In this document: in pieces, positions 1 through 9,904 of the stretch
Layout: every line of letters starts with the position of its first letter
Numbering within the stretch: position 1 is the stretch's first letter
Origin: Anas platyrhynchos
Taxonomy: Eukaryota; Chordata; Aves; Anseriformes; Anatidae
NCBI RefSeq assembly: GCF_047663525.1
Contig: NC_092591.1
Coordinates: 30,475,001-30,539,000 of the forward strand
Reading direction: 5' to 3'
Length of the DNA stretch: 64,000 nucleotides
The notes under the pieces: generated by a model
Database searches by the model: none
Told to the model about the DNA's origin: nothing
Seen by the model: only the letters and a program-made list of their open reading frames with translations
Position numbers and translations under genes: made by a program

Positions 1-620
1 CTCTCCTCGGGGCCTCTCGGACTGCGGCCTCGCAGCCCCCCCAGCGCCCCGACGGATTTGGGGGGGCCTGGGGACCGCGCGGAGATGCCCCCACCGCCCC
101 CCCGCCGCTAGCGAGCCCCCCTCTCCGCGCTCCCCCCCACCCCAACACCTCCTCTTCGATTTTATATGAGCATTTCTATTTATACCCAGGGACCACCGCA
201 GCCCAGAGCTGAGCGCCAGGCTGTGCAGGAGACGGGCAGCCCCCGTCCCCCACCCGCCCGCGGGGGGGTCTCGCTATTTATTTTCTGCCTGTGCAATTCC
301 ACCTGGCCCCCGCCGCGCCGCGGGGACGGCGCCCACCGCCCTCCACGGCACAGAGCTGCAGGGCTCGGGCTGGGTGGTCTGTGTCCTTCCCCGTCCCCCA
401 CCTCCCCATGCATCCCCCAGCCCCTTTTCCTCCCACCCTTGTGTCATTTTCTGAACCGCCCCCCCCCCGTAGGTGACCCCGTCCCGTTTCCCCCACCCCT
501 TTTAACGCCGTTCATTCCATGGATCTAAAAGTATGTTGTACATACTGCCCAGAGTCGTCTTGCAAGTTAAGGCTTCCCTTTACTATAAGACTATAAATAA
601 TAAAAACAAAAAAACTTATT
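1..620 (+). other. MAX: 3' UTR end of an upstream + strand gene, probably MAX
   Basis: No coding exon is recognisable here. The stretch runs from GC-rich sequence into an AT-rich end with a canonical AATAAA at 599-604, which is how a vertebrate last exon ends. The assignment to MAX is inferred from gene order: the next six genes follow the human 14q23 order MAX-FNTB-RAB15-GPX2-CHURC1-SPTB-PLEKHG3, and MAX is convergent with FNTB there as here. MAX encodes the bHLH-ZIP partner of MYC. Its C-terminal coding exon would lie left of the window. The short open frames in this stretch look like chance products of C-rich sequence. Confidence 0.55.
599..604 (+). terminator. Poly(A) signal AATAAA of the upstream gene (probably MAX)
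   Basis: Canonical hexamer inside an A/T-rich stretch (about 580-620) at the end of the + strand 3' UTR. It lies about 145 bp from the oppositely oriented FNTB signal at 748-753, so the two genes end almost tail-to-tail. Confidence 0.6.
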
Positions 621-747
621 TTATCCTTCCCCATGGTGGCTGCCTCTTCTTGCGGGGGGTCCGCAGCTCCCTGCGCGTCGGGGTTGGGGCTGGCTCCGCG
701 CTCCCCCTCGCCCCACGCACAGCCGAGGGCGGGCGGCAGCTCTGCTT

Positions 748-753
748 TTTATT
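748..753 (-). terminator. FNTB: Poly(A) signal of FNTB (AATAAA on the - strand)
   Basis: The + strand reads TTTATT, 110 bp beyond the FNTB stop codon at 863. This gives a short 3' UTR of roughly 130 nt. A run of T follows on the + strand at about 788-799. Confidence 0.6.
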
Positions 754-862
754 GGTGCCCTCAGCTCCCGCCGGGAGGGCGGCAGCTTTTTTTTTTTTGG
801 TCTGGCTAGCACCCTGAGGACCTCGCTCTGCTCGGCCGCGCCGTCCGAAAGGAGCGGGGCCC

Positions 863-3800
863 TTACCCCGCCACCTCCAGGCCGGGCACGGGCTGCTGCG
901 AGAAGTGCAGCACCGCCTTCACCACCTTCTCCGGGTGGATGTTGTAGACGGGATGCGTGGGCTGCTGCCGGAGGGGAGGAGAAAGCGCCTGAGACAGGCC
1001 CGGGGGGGTGCCCTACCCACCCTCCGGCACCCCCCCAAGCGATGCCAGCACCTACCAGGCGGTTTTCGGGGACGCCCAGGACCACCTCCTGGTGGAGGTT
1101 GCCGCTGCCGAAGTGCTGGGCGATGGCCAGCCCGCTCAGGCAGTAGCAGGTGTGGTAAAAATCCCGGGACCTGGCGGGGGGAACCCGAGGGCGCTGAGTT
1201 AACGGGGCTTGGGGGGCGCGAGGCTGCCCCCACCCCGCCTCGATACTCACTTTCCCGGCTTGTCGAGCAGCCCGCCGGCCGGGCACTGGCAGCACAGGAG
1301 GATGTACTCCTGCAGCGCCGCCTGGTCGAACATCCAGCGCGTCATGCCCAGCGCCGCGTCGTCTGCGGGGGCAAGGCGGGCGCTGAAACACCTCCGGGGT
1401 TGGCCTCAGGACGAGAGCAAACCTCCCCCGCCCCAGGAAACACCAGAATGCTTGCCCACAAGCCCATTTCTGCCCCCAAAAAGCCTTTTGGGGAGCCCAC
1501 CGGGTATTTCTCCCCTCCCCACAGCCCCGGCTCACCCTGCGCGTGCAGCGCGTGGTGCAGCAGGGGCAGCAGCCCGGCCTGCCAGAAGGAGTAGCAGCCG
1601 TCCACCAGCTTGTTGCAGCGGCCCTGGAAGCCGCCCTCGAAGCGCATCTGCCGGCTGGTCACCCAGTGCTGCGGGGGGGACAGAGGGGAGCGGGTGACAC
1701 CGTGAGAACGGGGACACCCCCCCCCAGCACCCCGGGATGCCCCCAAAATGCTCACCAGCAAGCTGCGCAGGTTCAGCAGCTGCTCCTTCTTCAGGATAAC
1801 CAGCGCCGCTACGCCACAGAAGGTGTACCCGCCGTGGGCTTCCATGCCCGGCACCCCGCCGATGCCTCCCTCCCAGTTCTGGCACCTGCACAGGGGTGAC
1901 AATGAGGACGGCACCCACAGCAGGGGGGACACAACGTCCCCTGCGCCCCCCCGGCCGGCTCCTCACCTGGCGATCCACTCGGCCGTCCCGGCGAAGAGTG
2001 CAGGGGTGAGGATGTTGGTGAGCGACGCCACCGCGGCGGCGCAGTAGGCGCTCCTGTGGGAAAAGGGGGCTGGGGGCTGCGGGGGGCACCCGCCCCATCC
2101 TCACAACCCCGGGGGGGCTCCGTGGGGCTCACCCCACACCGCACTGGGGAGGGGAAATGGGGCAGAGATGCGCTGTGGGGCGCTCACCCACCTGACGTCC
2201 ACCTCGCCGCCGATGTGCATGAGGAAGGAGCCGTCGGGCTGCTTCAGCGCCTGCAGGTACTCCAGGAGCTTCTTCCTGCGGGATGTGGGGACGTGGGGCA
2301 GCACCGAGCTGGCCCCCACCCCGCTGCGGCCCCCACGTCGTGCCATGCCGGCCCCCCCGCTGTACCTGTCGATGACGCCGAACGCCTCCTCGGTGCCGAT
2401 GATGCAGAGCGCGTTGACGGCGGCGTAGGTTGGGGCGAGGTGGGGGTGCTGCCCGGGGCCCCCCCCGAAGCCGCCGTGGGGGCTCTGGCAGCGGCTCAGG
2501 AACTGGCAGACGCTGCGGGGACGAGAGGAACAGCTGGGGAGGGGGACCCCAAAACGGCCACCCAGGTGGGGTAGGCTGAAGGACGTGCCACCGCCGTGGG
2601 CGACGGGTCCCCCACCTGAGCGAGGGAGAAGGGGACAGCCCCCGCCGTGCCCCCCAGGAGGTGGAAGCCAGGTCCCCCATCTCCCCCCTCTGTCACGAGA
2701 CAGCACGAGCCGTGCCGGCCAGCAAGAATGGTGGCATTGATGGCCCCGAGGGACACAAAGCACTTTTGTGCCGGCGCCAGGGCCACGAGGATGGCGGGAG
2801 GTGGCCCTGGCGGACACGGGAGCGGGCACCTCCGGGCTCACGTGGGCGCAGCTGCGAGTCGGACACAGCTCGGGGCGGGGGTCCCGGTGCCCCCCAGGAC
2901 CCAGGGGGGGGACTTACTCAGAGGCGACGGCGTCGGGGATGGGCTCCTCCAGCAGCTCCAAGCTGTGCAGGATCCAGTAGCAGAGCCAGGGGCGGCTGGC
3001 GTCCAGACACTGCGGGGACAGGAGGAGGGGAGCTGGGCTGGCAGCACCCCAAAACCCGCAGCTCTGGGGCACCCCGTGGGGACAGGCACGAGCCAAGGGG
3101 ACCCGCAAGCAGCACCGGGAACCGCTCCACCTCTCCACCTGCCCCAGGGCCACCCAACAGCGAGGGATTCGGGGTGGGAAACACCCGGGGATAATTCAAG
3201 CAGCGCCCGGAGGCCGAAGGGGAGCCCCGGGGCAGGACGCCGGGGCCGTGCCTGGTACCTCGTAGGCTTCGCTCAGCTGCCGGAGGCCTCTCTTCAGGTA
3301 GTGGAAGTGCTTCTCCCGCTGCAGCACCAATCTGCAAGGCAGGCAGGGCGTCGCAGCGCCGCCAGCTCCAGCCCCGGGGACCCTTTAGCCACCAGAGCCA
3401 GAATTTGGGCTTTTTTTTTTTTTTTATCCTGATCCCAACTCCCCAGCGCGGGGACTTACTGCGCAGCGTGGTGGTTGGTCTTGTAGGCGTCGAACACCTC
3501 CTGCACCACCTCCTCCACTTTGCTCTGCGGGCACCGCCAGCACCGGGCTCAGCCCCGCCAGGAGCTGCCACCCTGTAACCCGGCCCCGCGGCGCCTTCCA
3601 GCAGCTCCCACCCGTTTTGGGTTTAAGGTCAAAGCCTCGCGGAACCCACCCCGCCCCACACCGCGTCCCGGGGGGCTGAGGGCACTGAGGCAAGAGGCGC
3701 AGATGGGGTTTAAAACAGCGGCGCCTTTCACCCCGAGGGGGGCATCCCAGGAGTGGGGTGTGGGGCGCGTTCCCCCCTGTTCCCCTTGTACCCGGCCCCA

Positions 3801-4437
3801 ACACCCCTGGGAGCTGGGACTCCCGGCTCCAGGCTCCCCAGACCCTTCACCCCTTCCCCCCCTGCCCTCCCAGCTCCTTGCAGCGCCCCTCAAGCCCCCA
3901 GACCCCCAACCCTGAGCCCCCCCAGCCCCCAGCCCCCTACCTCCAGCCCTCCCCGGCCCCAAACCCCTTGGTCCCCAGACCCCAGACCCCCAACCCCAAC
4001 CCCCCCCAGCCCCACCACCCCCTTTATCCCCAGCCCCCCAGACCCCTTGGCCCCCAGACCCCAGACCCCAAACCCCATGGTCCCCAGACCCCAAATCCCC
4101 AACCCCAAACCCCCCAGCCCCCAAGACCCCCGAACTCCCTCCCCATGCCCCTCAACCCCCCAGACCCCAACCCCAACCCCCCCCAGCCCCCTAAGCCCCC
4201 CCAGCCCCCTCCCCATGCCCCTCAACCCCCCAGCCCCCCAACCCCAACCCCCCCAGCCCCCCCACCCCCTTTATCCCCAGCCCCAAACCCCCTTCACCCC
4301 CTTCACCCCCCGCCCCCCCAGCCCCGTGCCCGTGCCCCCAGCCCCACCGGCACCTGCTCGCACGAGGTGTGTGTCCTCACACCATCGTCCCGCAGCCGCC
4401 GCCGCCCGCCGGGGCTCCGTGGCCAGGCTCCCGCCAT
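863..4437 (-). CDS. FNTB: Protein farnesyltransferase subunit beta
   Basis: Catalytic beta subunit of the cytosolic CaaX farnesyltransferase. It pairs with FNTA and transfers farnesyl to the Cys of CaaX proteins such as Ras and lamins. Twelve coding exons in transcript order: 4437-4354, 3524-3460, 3331-3259, 3009-2918, 2512-2366, 2275-2192, 2053-1967, 1885-1756, 1668-1536, 1362-1251, 1170-1056, 964-863. They total 1224 nt (407 aa plus stop). All introns are GT-AG and the human 12-exon structure is kept. Prenyltransferase alpha-alpha barrel repeats are visible, for example GGFGGGPGQ (exon 5), GGIGGVPGMEAHGGYTFCG (exon 8) and GGFQGRCNK (exon 9). The zinc ligands are in place: Asp277 and Cys279 in LVDGCYSFW, and His342 in DFYHTCYC, matching human D297/C299/H362 with a 20-residue offset. 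That offset comes from a shorter, divergent, Arg-rich N-terminus of 28 aa before the first intron (about 48 in human). The start at 4437 is the first ATG of a CpG-island exon whose last residues (DD....T..EQ) align with human. The C-terminal tail after the last barrel helix is also short. Confidence 0.95.
3780..4335. repeat. C-rich (CCCCAGACCCCAA-type) minisatellite in FNTB intron 1
   Basis: About 550 bp of degenerate tandem units built from CCCCAGACCCC, CCCAACCCC and CCCCAGCCCCC. They fill most of FNTB intron 1. FNTB is transcribed from the opposite strand, so its pre-mRNA is a long run of GGGG blocks separated by 1-7 nt, suited to G-quadruplex formation. Long stop-free frames on both strands here are by-products of the composition. 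Confidence 0.85.
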
Positions 4438-4494
4438 GCTGCGGCCGGCCCGGGCGGGGGCAGCGGCACCGAGCGACGGCGGCCGGGCGGGAAC

Positions 4495-4580
4495 ACGCGG
4501 CCACGCCCCCTCCGCGCCTTTGGCCACGCCCCCCACTTGGCCACGCCCCCTTCCCTCTGGCCACGCCCCCTCCCCCGCCA
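4495..4580. promoter_or_regulatory. FNTB promoter region with four GGCCACGCCCCC motifs
   Basis: Immediately upstream of the FNTB start (4437, - strand), the block GGCCACGCCCCC recurs four times at about 20-bp spacing, in CpG-dense sequence. CACGCCC is a KLF/Sp-type binding core, so promoter function is inferred. The same motif recurs at the CHURC1 and PLEKHG3/NUP160 promoters. Confidence 0.55.
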
Positions 4581-4699
4581 CCGCCCGGCTCCGGGAGCGG
4601 CGCGCGCGCGCGAAGGAGGCCGTGACGTCATGGCGGGCCGCGCGGCGGCCGCGTGTCGCCGGAGCCTGTCGCGACATCGCGATGCGGCGCCGCGGCGCG

Positions 4700-5560
4700 C
4701 TCTTGCGCCGTTGCACGGCTGCAGTAGCTTGTGCCGTTGCATTGCTGCGCCGTGTTGCACTGTTGCACCACGTTGCACTATTGCACAGTTGCACCAAGTT
4801 GCAACGCATTGCGCCGTTGCACTGCTGCACCATGTTGCACCATTGCACAGCTGCACTGTGTTGCAATGCCACATGGATGCTCCATGTTGCACATTTGTGC
4901 TGTTCCGCCACATTGCACTGTTGCATCACATTGCACTGTTGCACAGCTGCATTGTTGCACGTGTTGCGCCATTGCACTGCCACACCACGGTGCACCATTG
5001 CACTGCAGGGCATGGTGCACCATTGCACAGCTGCTCCATGTTGTACCATTGCACTGCTGCACCACATTGCACTGCTGTGCTGCATTGCACCGTTGCACAG
5101 CTGCACTGTGTTGTGCATTTGCAATATTGTGCCGCATTGCACTATTGTGCCGCATTGCACCATTGTGCAGCTGCACTGTGTTGCGCTGTTGCACAGATGC
5201 TCCACGATGCATGTTTGCAGTATTGCACCGCATTGCACTAGTACCACATTGCACTATTGCACGGCTGCACCGCGTTGCGCCATTGCATGGCTGCTCCATG
5301 TTGCACCATCACACTTCTGCGCTGTGTCACACCACCGTGCAATGGCACCACGGCGTCGTGCTGCACTGCTGGGGCACCGCGTTCGCTCTGCTGTGTTGCT
5401 GTGCGCTGCACCTGCACATCATGGTGCTGCGGGGTGGCCCCACTGCATGACCTCACTGCACGGTGTCACTGCCCTGTGCTGCGCTGCTGCATCGCTGAGC
5501 ACGATGCTTCCCCACGCCACTGTCCCGGTGGCGTTGCATTGCTGCGTGCAGCCCTGCCTC
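4700..5560. repeat. TTGCAC minisatellite between FNTB and RAB15
   Basis: Roughly 850 bp of tandem TTGCAC/CTGCAC hexamers separated alternately by about 2 and 4 nt. They build a higher-order unit of about 26 bp, crisp at 4730-4860 and 4915-5300 and decaying toward 5560. The unit has few stop codons, so several frames on both strands stay open and read as Cys/His/Met-rich peptides. No gene-like signal (codon bias, family similarity, stable frame) supports coding. Confidence 0.85.
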
Positions 5561-6185
5561 GTTGCACCATGCCTCTGCCCCACGCCACTGCATGGCTGCA
5601 CCACCGCTGCCCTGCTCCGTCTCCTCGTGCCACCACCGGGCTGCACCACACCACGAGGCCCTTGCCCAGGCCCTACTGCACGTGGGGCTGCCCCACGCTG
5701 CCCTGCTCTGTGCCCCTCACCCAAAAGCCCACCCCCAAGTGTCCCCAGCTCCATGCCTGGGTGTCCCCCCCAACACATCCCCACGCGTCCCCTTCCCCGT
5801 AGCCCCCCTGGTTCACCCCCATGCCCTGGGGCACCTCCCGGTGTTCCCCGGGTGCCTCCCGTTGCATCCCTGCATCCCCCCAGCTCCATCCCCCCCCATC
5901 ATCCCCATCCCCTCCTCCAGCCCCGATGCCCCCCTCCGGTCCCCAGCTCCCCCCGACCCCCGTTACAGCCCCGCGCTGCCTCCCGGTGCCTCGGGGCATC
6001 TCCCGGTGCCCCCTCCGGTGCCTCCCGGTGTGTCCCCCCGGTGTCCCCCCGGGTGCATCCCCGCGTCCCCCCGGCGCATCCCCGCGCTCCGCCCCGGTGC
6101 CAGCCCGGCCGCCCGGAGCTGCGGCGCAGGAACCCGCCCCCGGTAACGGCGGTGGCGGCGGCGGCGGCGGCGGCGCGGGGCCGCC
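5561..6185 (+). promoter_or_regulatory. RAB15: CpG-rich RAB15 promoter and 5' UTR region
   Basis: C-rich sequence gives way after about 6040 to a CpG island with a (GGC)n tract at 6145-6177, ending at the RAB15 start codon in a good Kozak context (CCGCCATGG). No TATA box is evident. The transcription start cannot be fixed from sequence. Confidence 0.5.
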
Positions 6186-8197
6186 ATGGCCAAGCAGTAC
6201 GACGTGCTGTTCCGCCTGCTGCTGCTCGGAGACTCGGGCGTGGGCAAGACCTGCCTGCTCTGCCGCTTCACCGACAACGAGTTCCACCCCGCGCACATCT
6301 CCACCATCGGTACCGGCCCCGGGGGGACGCGGGGGAGCGGCGAGCAGCGGGGAACGGGGGGCAGCGGGAGAGCCGCAGAGCTGTTTTCCCAGCAAAAAAA
6401 AAAAAAAAAAAAAGGGAAAAACGGGGGAACCGGGAGCATCGCGGCACCACCGGGGAGCCGCCGCCGCCGCCGCCGCGCCCCGGAGCCGGGGAAGCCGCGG
6501 GCACCGGGGAGGCGCCGCGCTGGGAAAACGGGGACACCGGGGATGGGAGAGCCGGGGAAACGGGGAAACGGGGGCACCGCCGGCGGCTGGGGGCACCTGG
6601 GAAGCGGAAAAGCGGGGAGCGGCGGCAGCGGGGAGGCGGCGGGGAGCCCGGCCGGGAACCGGGGGCATCGCACAGCTCCGGCACCGGGGGTTGGGGGGGG
6701 GAACCGGGGAGGCACCGCGTGGGCCGGGGGGGGTGCACCGGGAGGGAGTGGGGAGGGGGGGCACAGAGCGGAGCCCTGCCCCCAAATCCCCCCCCCCAAA
6801 TAAAAACAAACCATGTGCCCCCGGCCTGGCCAGGCGTGGACTTCAAGATGAAGACCATCGAGGTGGACGGCATCAAGGTGCGCATCCAGATCTGGTGAGT
6901 GCCGGGGGGGCCGCACCCCCCTGTTGTGCCCCCCCCCGGGGTGGGGTCGGGGCCTGGAGAGAGCGATGGGGCCCCCCCGACCCCCGCCATATCCCCAGGG
7001 ACACGGCGGGGCAGGAGCGGTACCAGACCATCACCAAGCAGTACTACCGGCGGGCGCAGGTAGGGGCACGGCGGGGGGAAACTGAGGCACGGGGGGGGGC
7101 TGAGGAGGGGGGAAACGCTGCCCCCCCCCCCTCCCCGGCGCCTCTCCCGCAGGGCATCTTCCTGGTGTACGACATCGGCAGCGAGCGCTCCTACCAGCAC
7201 ATCGTCAAGTGGGCCAGCGACGTGGATGAGGTGGGGGTTTGGGGGGGTCGCCGAGGCGGTGACACGCTGGTTTTTATTTGGGGGGGGGGGGTGGGATGAT
7301 GATGCACGCACCCCTCCCCCTGCCAGTACGCACCCGACGGTGTCCAGAAAATCCTCATCGGGAACAAGGCGGACGAGGAGCACAAGAGGCAAGTGGCCAA
7401 AGAGCAAGGGCTGCAGGTGAGCTGGGGGGGGGCAGGCACCCCCAGCATGGCCGCCCCCCCCTCAAAAAAAAAAGCTCGGTGCCCCCCCCAGGGCCTCCTG
7501 CACCCCGAGCAACCCCAGGCCGCCCGTGCTCCCTCCCAGCATGGCCAAGGACCCCGACCCCCCTGCGCTCTCCCCTGTAGCCAGAGCCCCTCCTGCACCT
7601 CCAGCGTGGCCAGGACCCCCTGTCTGCCCCCCAAAAATGCCGAGTGCCCCCCCCAAAATGCCCCCCCTGTCCCCCCACGGCACCCAGCACGTGGCCCTGG
7701 GGTCGCACCCCACGGGACCGCTGCCGTGCGTCTGTCCATGTGCCAGCGGGGAGCAGAGGGGCTGGAGGGGGGAGGCTGGAAGCAGGGGGGGTTGAGGGGG
7801 CAACCCCCCCCCCACCCCCCAAAATCACATCGGCGCCGCCGAGCCCTCGCCTTGCAGCTGGCCAGGGAGTATGGCATGGACTTCTACGAAACAAGTGCCT
7901 GCAGCAACCTGAACATCAAGGAGGTGCGCGGGGACAAAGCAGAGGGGGGAGGAAAAAAGGAGGGAGGCAGCCAGGGGGTGCCCCCCCCCTTCTCCTTCCC
8001 GGACCCCCCCCCCCGGGGCTCACCCCGCTCTTTCCCCGCAGTCCTTCACGCGGCTGACGGAGCTGGTGCTGCAGGCGCACCGCAAGGAGCTGGCGGGGCT
8101 GCGCGCCGCCGCCGCCCCCCCCGACCTGGCCCGGCTGGAGGAGGACGAGCAGCAGCCCCCGGGGGGGCAGGACAGCCCCAAGAGCTGCTGGTGTTGA
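6186..8197 (+). CDS. RAB15: Ras-related small GTPase Rab15
   Basis: Small GTPase of the Rab family. In mammals RAB15 acts in endocytic recycling and early endosome traffic, mainly in neural cells (family knowledge). Seven exons: 6186-6309, 6834-6894, 6999-7059, 7153-7230, 7327-7416, 7858-7923, 8042-8197, total 636 nt (211 aa plus stop; human about 212). The G motifs are complete: P-loop GDSGVGKT at residues 15-22, DTAGQ at 63-67, NKAD at about 121-124, and ETSA at about 149-152. The C-terminus is CWC, a double-cysteine geranylgeranylation site. The effector and switch segments ([28 protein letters not shown]) read as RAB15. The hypervariable tail before the prenyl motif is Ala/Pro-rich and differs from mammals. 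Intron 1 contains an A-tract at about 6394-6413. GPX2 follows on the same strand 0.9 kb downstream. Confidence 0.96.
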
Positions 8198-8383
8198 AGC
8201 CCGTTCGTTCCTCCACCCCCCCATACACACACAACCCCCCCAGCTCCCCGCCGCCGCCGCCAGACCCGTTTTGGGGAGGGGGTGGGGGGGGAGCTTGGCG
8301 TGCGTGGGGGGGGGGGTCCCAGGCGCTGTTTGCACACCCCGCGCCCCCCTCCCGCCCCCCGGTTTTGCACACTCGGTTTCCAC

Positions 8384-8389
8384 AATAAA
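8384..8389 (+). terminator. RAB15: Poly(A) signal AATAAA of RAB15
   Basis: Canonical hexamer 187 bp after the stop codon, giving a 3' UTR of about 200-220 nt. Confidence 0.7.
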
Positions 8390-8409
8390 GGAGATGCTGG
8401 AGCCCCCCC

Positions 8410-9074
8410 ACACCTCCCCAGCTGGCTCGTCTGGTGCCACCGGGACGGCGTCACCCCGGCAGTGCCACCGCGGCGTCCTCGGCACCAGCCAGGGCACGGC
8501 AACCCGAGCGGCGATGAATAATGGAGGGGCCGGGCTGGTGTCCCCTTTCCTGGCTTGGGGACACGGCCGGGGGGCACGCAGGGACATCGAACAGCGGGCA
8601 CTGGGGTGGCGGTGGGCACCAGGATGGGTGGGAACTGGGATGCCGTTCCTTACTGGGATGGGTGGGCACCAGTGGGTACCAGCCTACTGGTGGGCACCGG
8701 GACAAGGCCAACTGGTCCCAGCAGGCTGGGGAAGGGGAGGCGTGGAGGCAGCCGTCCCTCCCCGGGCACACCCAGCACCCCGTTATCTCCCTGCGCCCCA
8801 GCTGTGCGGGGCACCCTTTCCCCAACGGGGACAGCGCCCGTGCCCCACCCCACGGCGCTGTGAATTATTGAGGCAGCTTGGAGCATCGCCCCGGCCTTCC
8901 TCTGCCTCTTCCTCGTCCCCTTGGGCCGGTGCCAGCGGGTGGGACGGCTCCGGTTTCTGCCAAGTCACGGCGGGGCGCGGGGACTTTGGTGGCATCACGT
9001 GGGAGCCGGGCGGCCCCATTAAGGCAGGCGGGCAGCGGGCGGGCAGGCAGCAGAGCCGGAGCGCGCCCGCAGCC
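8410..9074. other. RAB15-GPX2 spacer, including the GPX2 promoter and 5' UTR
   Basis: No coding exon is supported. At 8600-8705 there is a short imperfect repeat of GGTGGGCACCAGTGGG-like units. The last ~100 bp before the GPX2 ATG are GC-rich with GGCGGGCAG units and presumably hold the GPX2 promoter and 5' UTR. I see no convincing TATA box. Confidence 0.4.
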
Positions 9075-9743
9075 ATGAGCGTCCCCGTGGCCAAGTCCTT
9101 CTACGACCTGAGCGCCACCTCCTTGCAGGGGGAGAAGGTGGACTTCAACGTCTTCCGGGGCCGCGTGGTCCTCATCGAGAACGTGGCGTCGCTCTGAGGC
9201 ACCACGGTGCGGGATTACACCCAGCTCAACCAGCTGCAGGCTCGCTACCCGCGGCGGCTGGTGGTGCTGGGCTTCCCCTGCAACCAATTTGGCTACCAGG
9301 TAGGTGCCCGGCACGGGTTGGGGGGGTGGGTTATGAGGGGCGTTTGGGATGATGGCAGCACAACCCCGCTGTCCCCTTCCCCCCCGTCCCAGGAGAACGG
9401 CACCAACGAGGAGATCCTCAACTGCCTGAAGCATGTGCGGCCGGGGGGTGGCTTCGAGCCCAACTTCACCCTGTTCCAGAAGTGCCAGGTGAACGGGCAG
9501 GACACCCACCCCGTCTTCGCCTACCTGAAAGCCCACCTGCCCGCCCCGGTGGACGAACCCGACCACCTGATGAGCGAGCCCCGCTTCGTGGTGTGGAGCC
9601 CCGTGCGGCGCTCCGACATCTCCTGGAACTTCGAGAAGTTCCTGGTGGGGCCCGAGGGGGAACCTTTCCGCCGCTACAGCCCCCGCCTGCCCACCGCCCA
9701 GCTGGAGCCCGACATCCAGCGCCTCCTCAAGCTGGCCAAGTAG
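9075..9743 (+). CDS. GPX2: Glutathione peroxidase 2 (selenoprotein)
   Basis: Cytosolic, mainly gastrointestinal glutathione peroxidase that reduces H2O2 and organic hydroperoxides with glutathione. Two exons, 9075-9299 and 9393-9743, give 576 nt (191 aa; human 190). The codon at 9195-9197 is TGA, in the context ENVASL-U-GTT. This is the catalytic selenocysteine (residue 41) of the GPX family, not a nonsense mutation: the frame is open on both sides and a SECIS-like hairpin lies in the 3' UTR. The other catalytic-tetrad regions are intact (FPCNQFG with Gln, and WNFEKF with Trp and Asn). There is no signal peptide, which fits GPX1/GPX2 rather than secreted GPX3. Sequence such as [16 protein letters not shown] and SPVRRSD points to GPX2 over GPX1. 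The intron is 93 nt and stays open in frame, so a naive reading fuses it into the protein; GT-AG sites and human alignment (CNQFG.Q|EN) show it is spliced. The gene converges with CHURC1. Confidence 0.96.
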
Positions 9744-9770
9744 GGTCGCCCCCCCTACCCCGGGGACGGC

Positions 9771-9844
9771 CCCGGCCCTCCGCAGGGTGACGGCCCCCTC
9801 TGAAACCCCCACGGGGAGGGGGCCCGATGTGGCGGCGAGCCGGG
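9771..9844 (+). promoter_or_regulatory. GPX2: SECIS element in the GPX2 3' UTR
   Basis: A stem-loop 28 bp after the stop has the SECIS plan. The outer helix pairs CCCGGC (9771-9776) with GCCGGG (9839-9844) and CCGC (9780-9783) with GCGG (9832-9835). The quartet strands are GTGA (9787-9790) and GA (9826-9827). A perfect 9-bp upper helix pairs 9792-9800 with 9816-9824. The apical loop (9801-9815) contains the unpaired AAA (9803-9805). The 5' quartet begins with G rather than the usual A. This element would recruit SBP2/eEFSec to decode the TGA at 9195. Confidence 0.85.
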
Positions 9845-9882
9845 GCCACCGGGGTGGCAGGCGCCCAAATGGGGTCGGCTGC

Positions 9883-9888
9883 AATAAA
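9883..9888 (+). terminator. GPX2: Poly(A) signal AATAAA of GPX2
   Basis: Canonical hexamer about 140 bp after the stop and 39 bp after the SECIS, so the SECIS is inside the mature 3' UTR. Confidence 0.75.
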
Positions 9889-9904
9889 GGAGCTGGAGGC
9901 AGCG

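Noticed and set aside
3758-6898. A 1046-codon open frame on the + strand across the FNTB intron 1 repeat, the TTGCAC array and into RAB15 exon 2
   Set aside because: It is stop-free because the arrays lack stops in that frame. The peptide is Pro-rich then Cys/His/Met-rich low complexity, crosses known FNTB and RAB15 exon/intron structure, and has no family similarity.
9195-9197. In-frame TGA in GPX2 as evidence of a pseudogene
   Set aside because: It is the family's selenocysteine position, the frame is intact on both sides, and a SECIS is present.
9207-9743. A 178-aa reading of GPX2 starting after the TGA and running through the intron
   Set aside because: The 93-bp intron happens to be open in frame, but it has clean GT-AG ends and interrupts the conserved CNQFG.Q-EN sequence.
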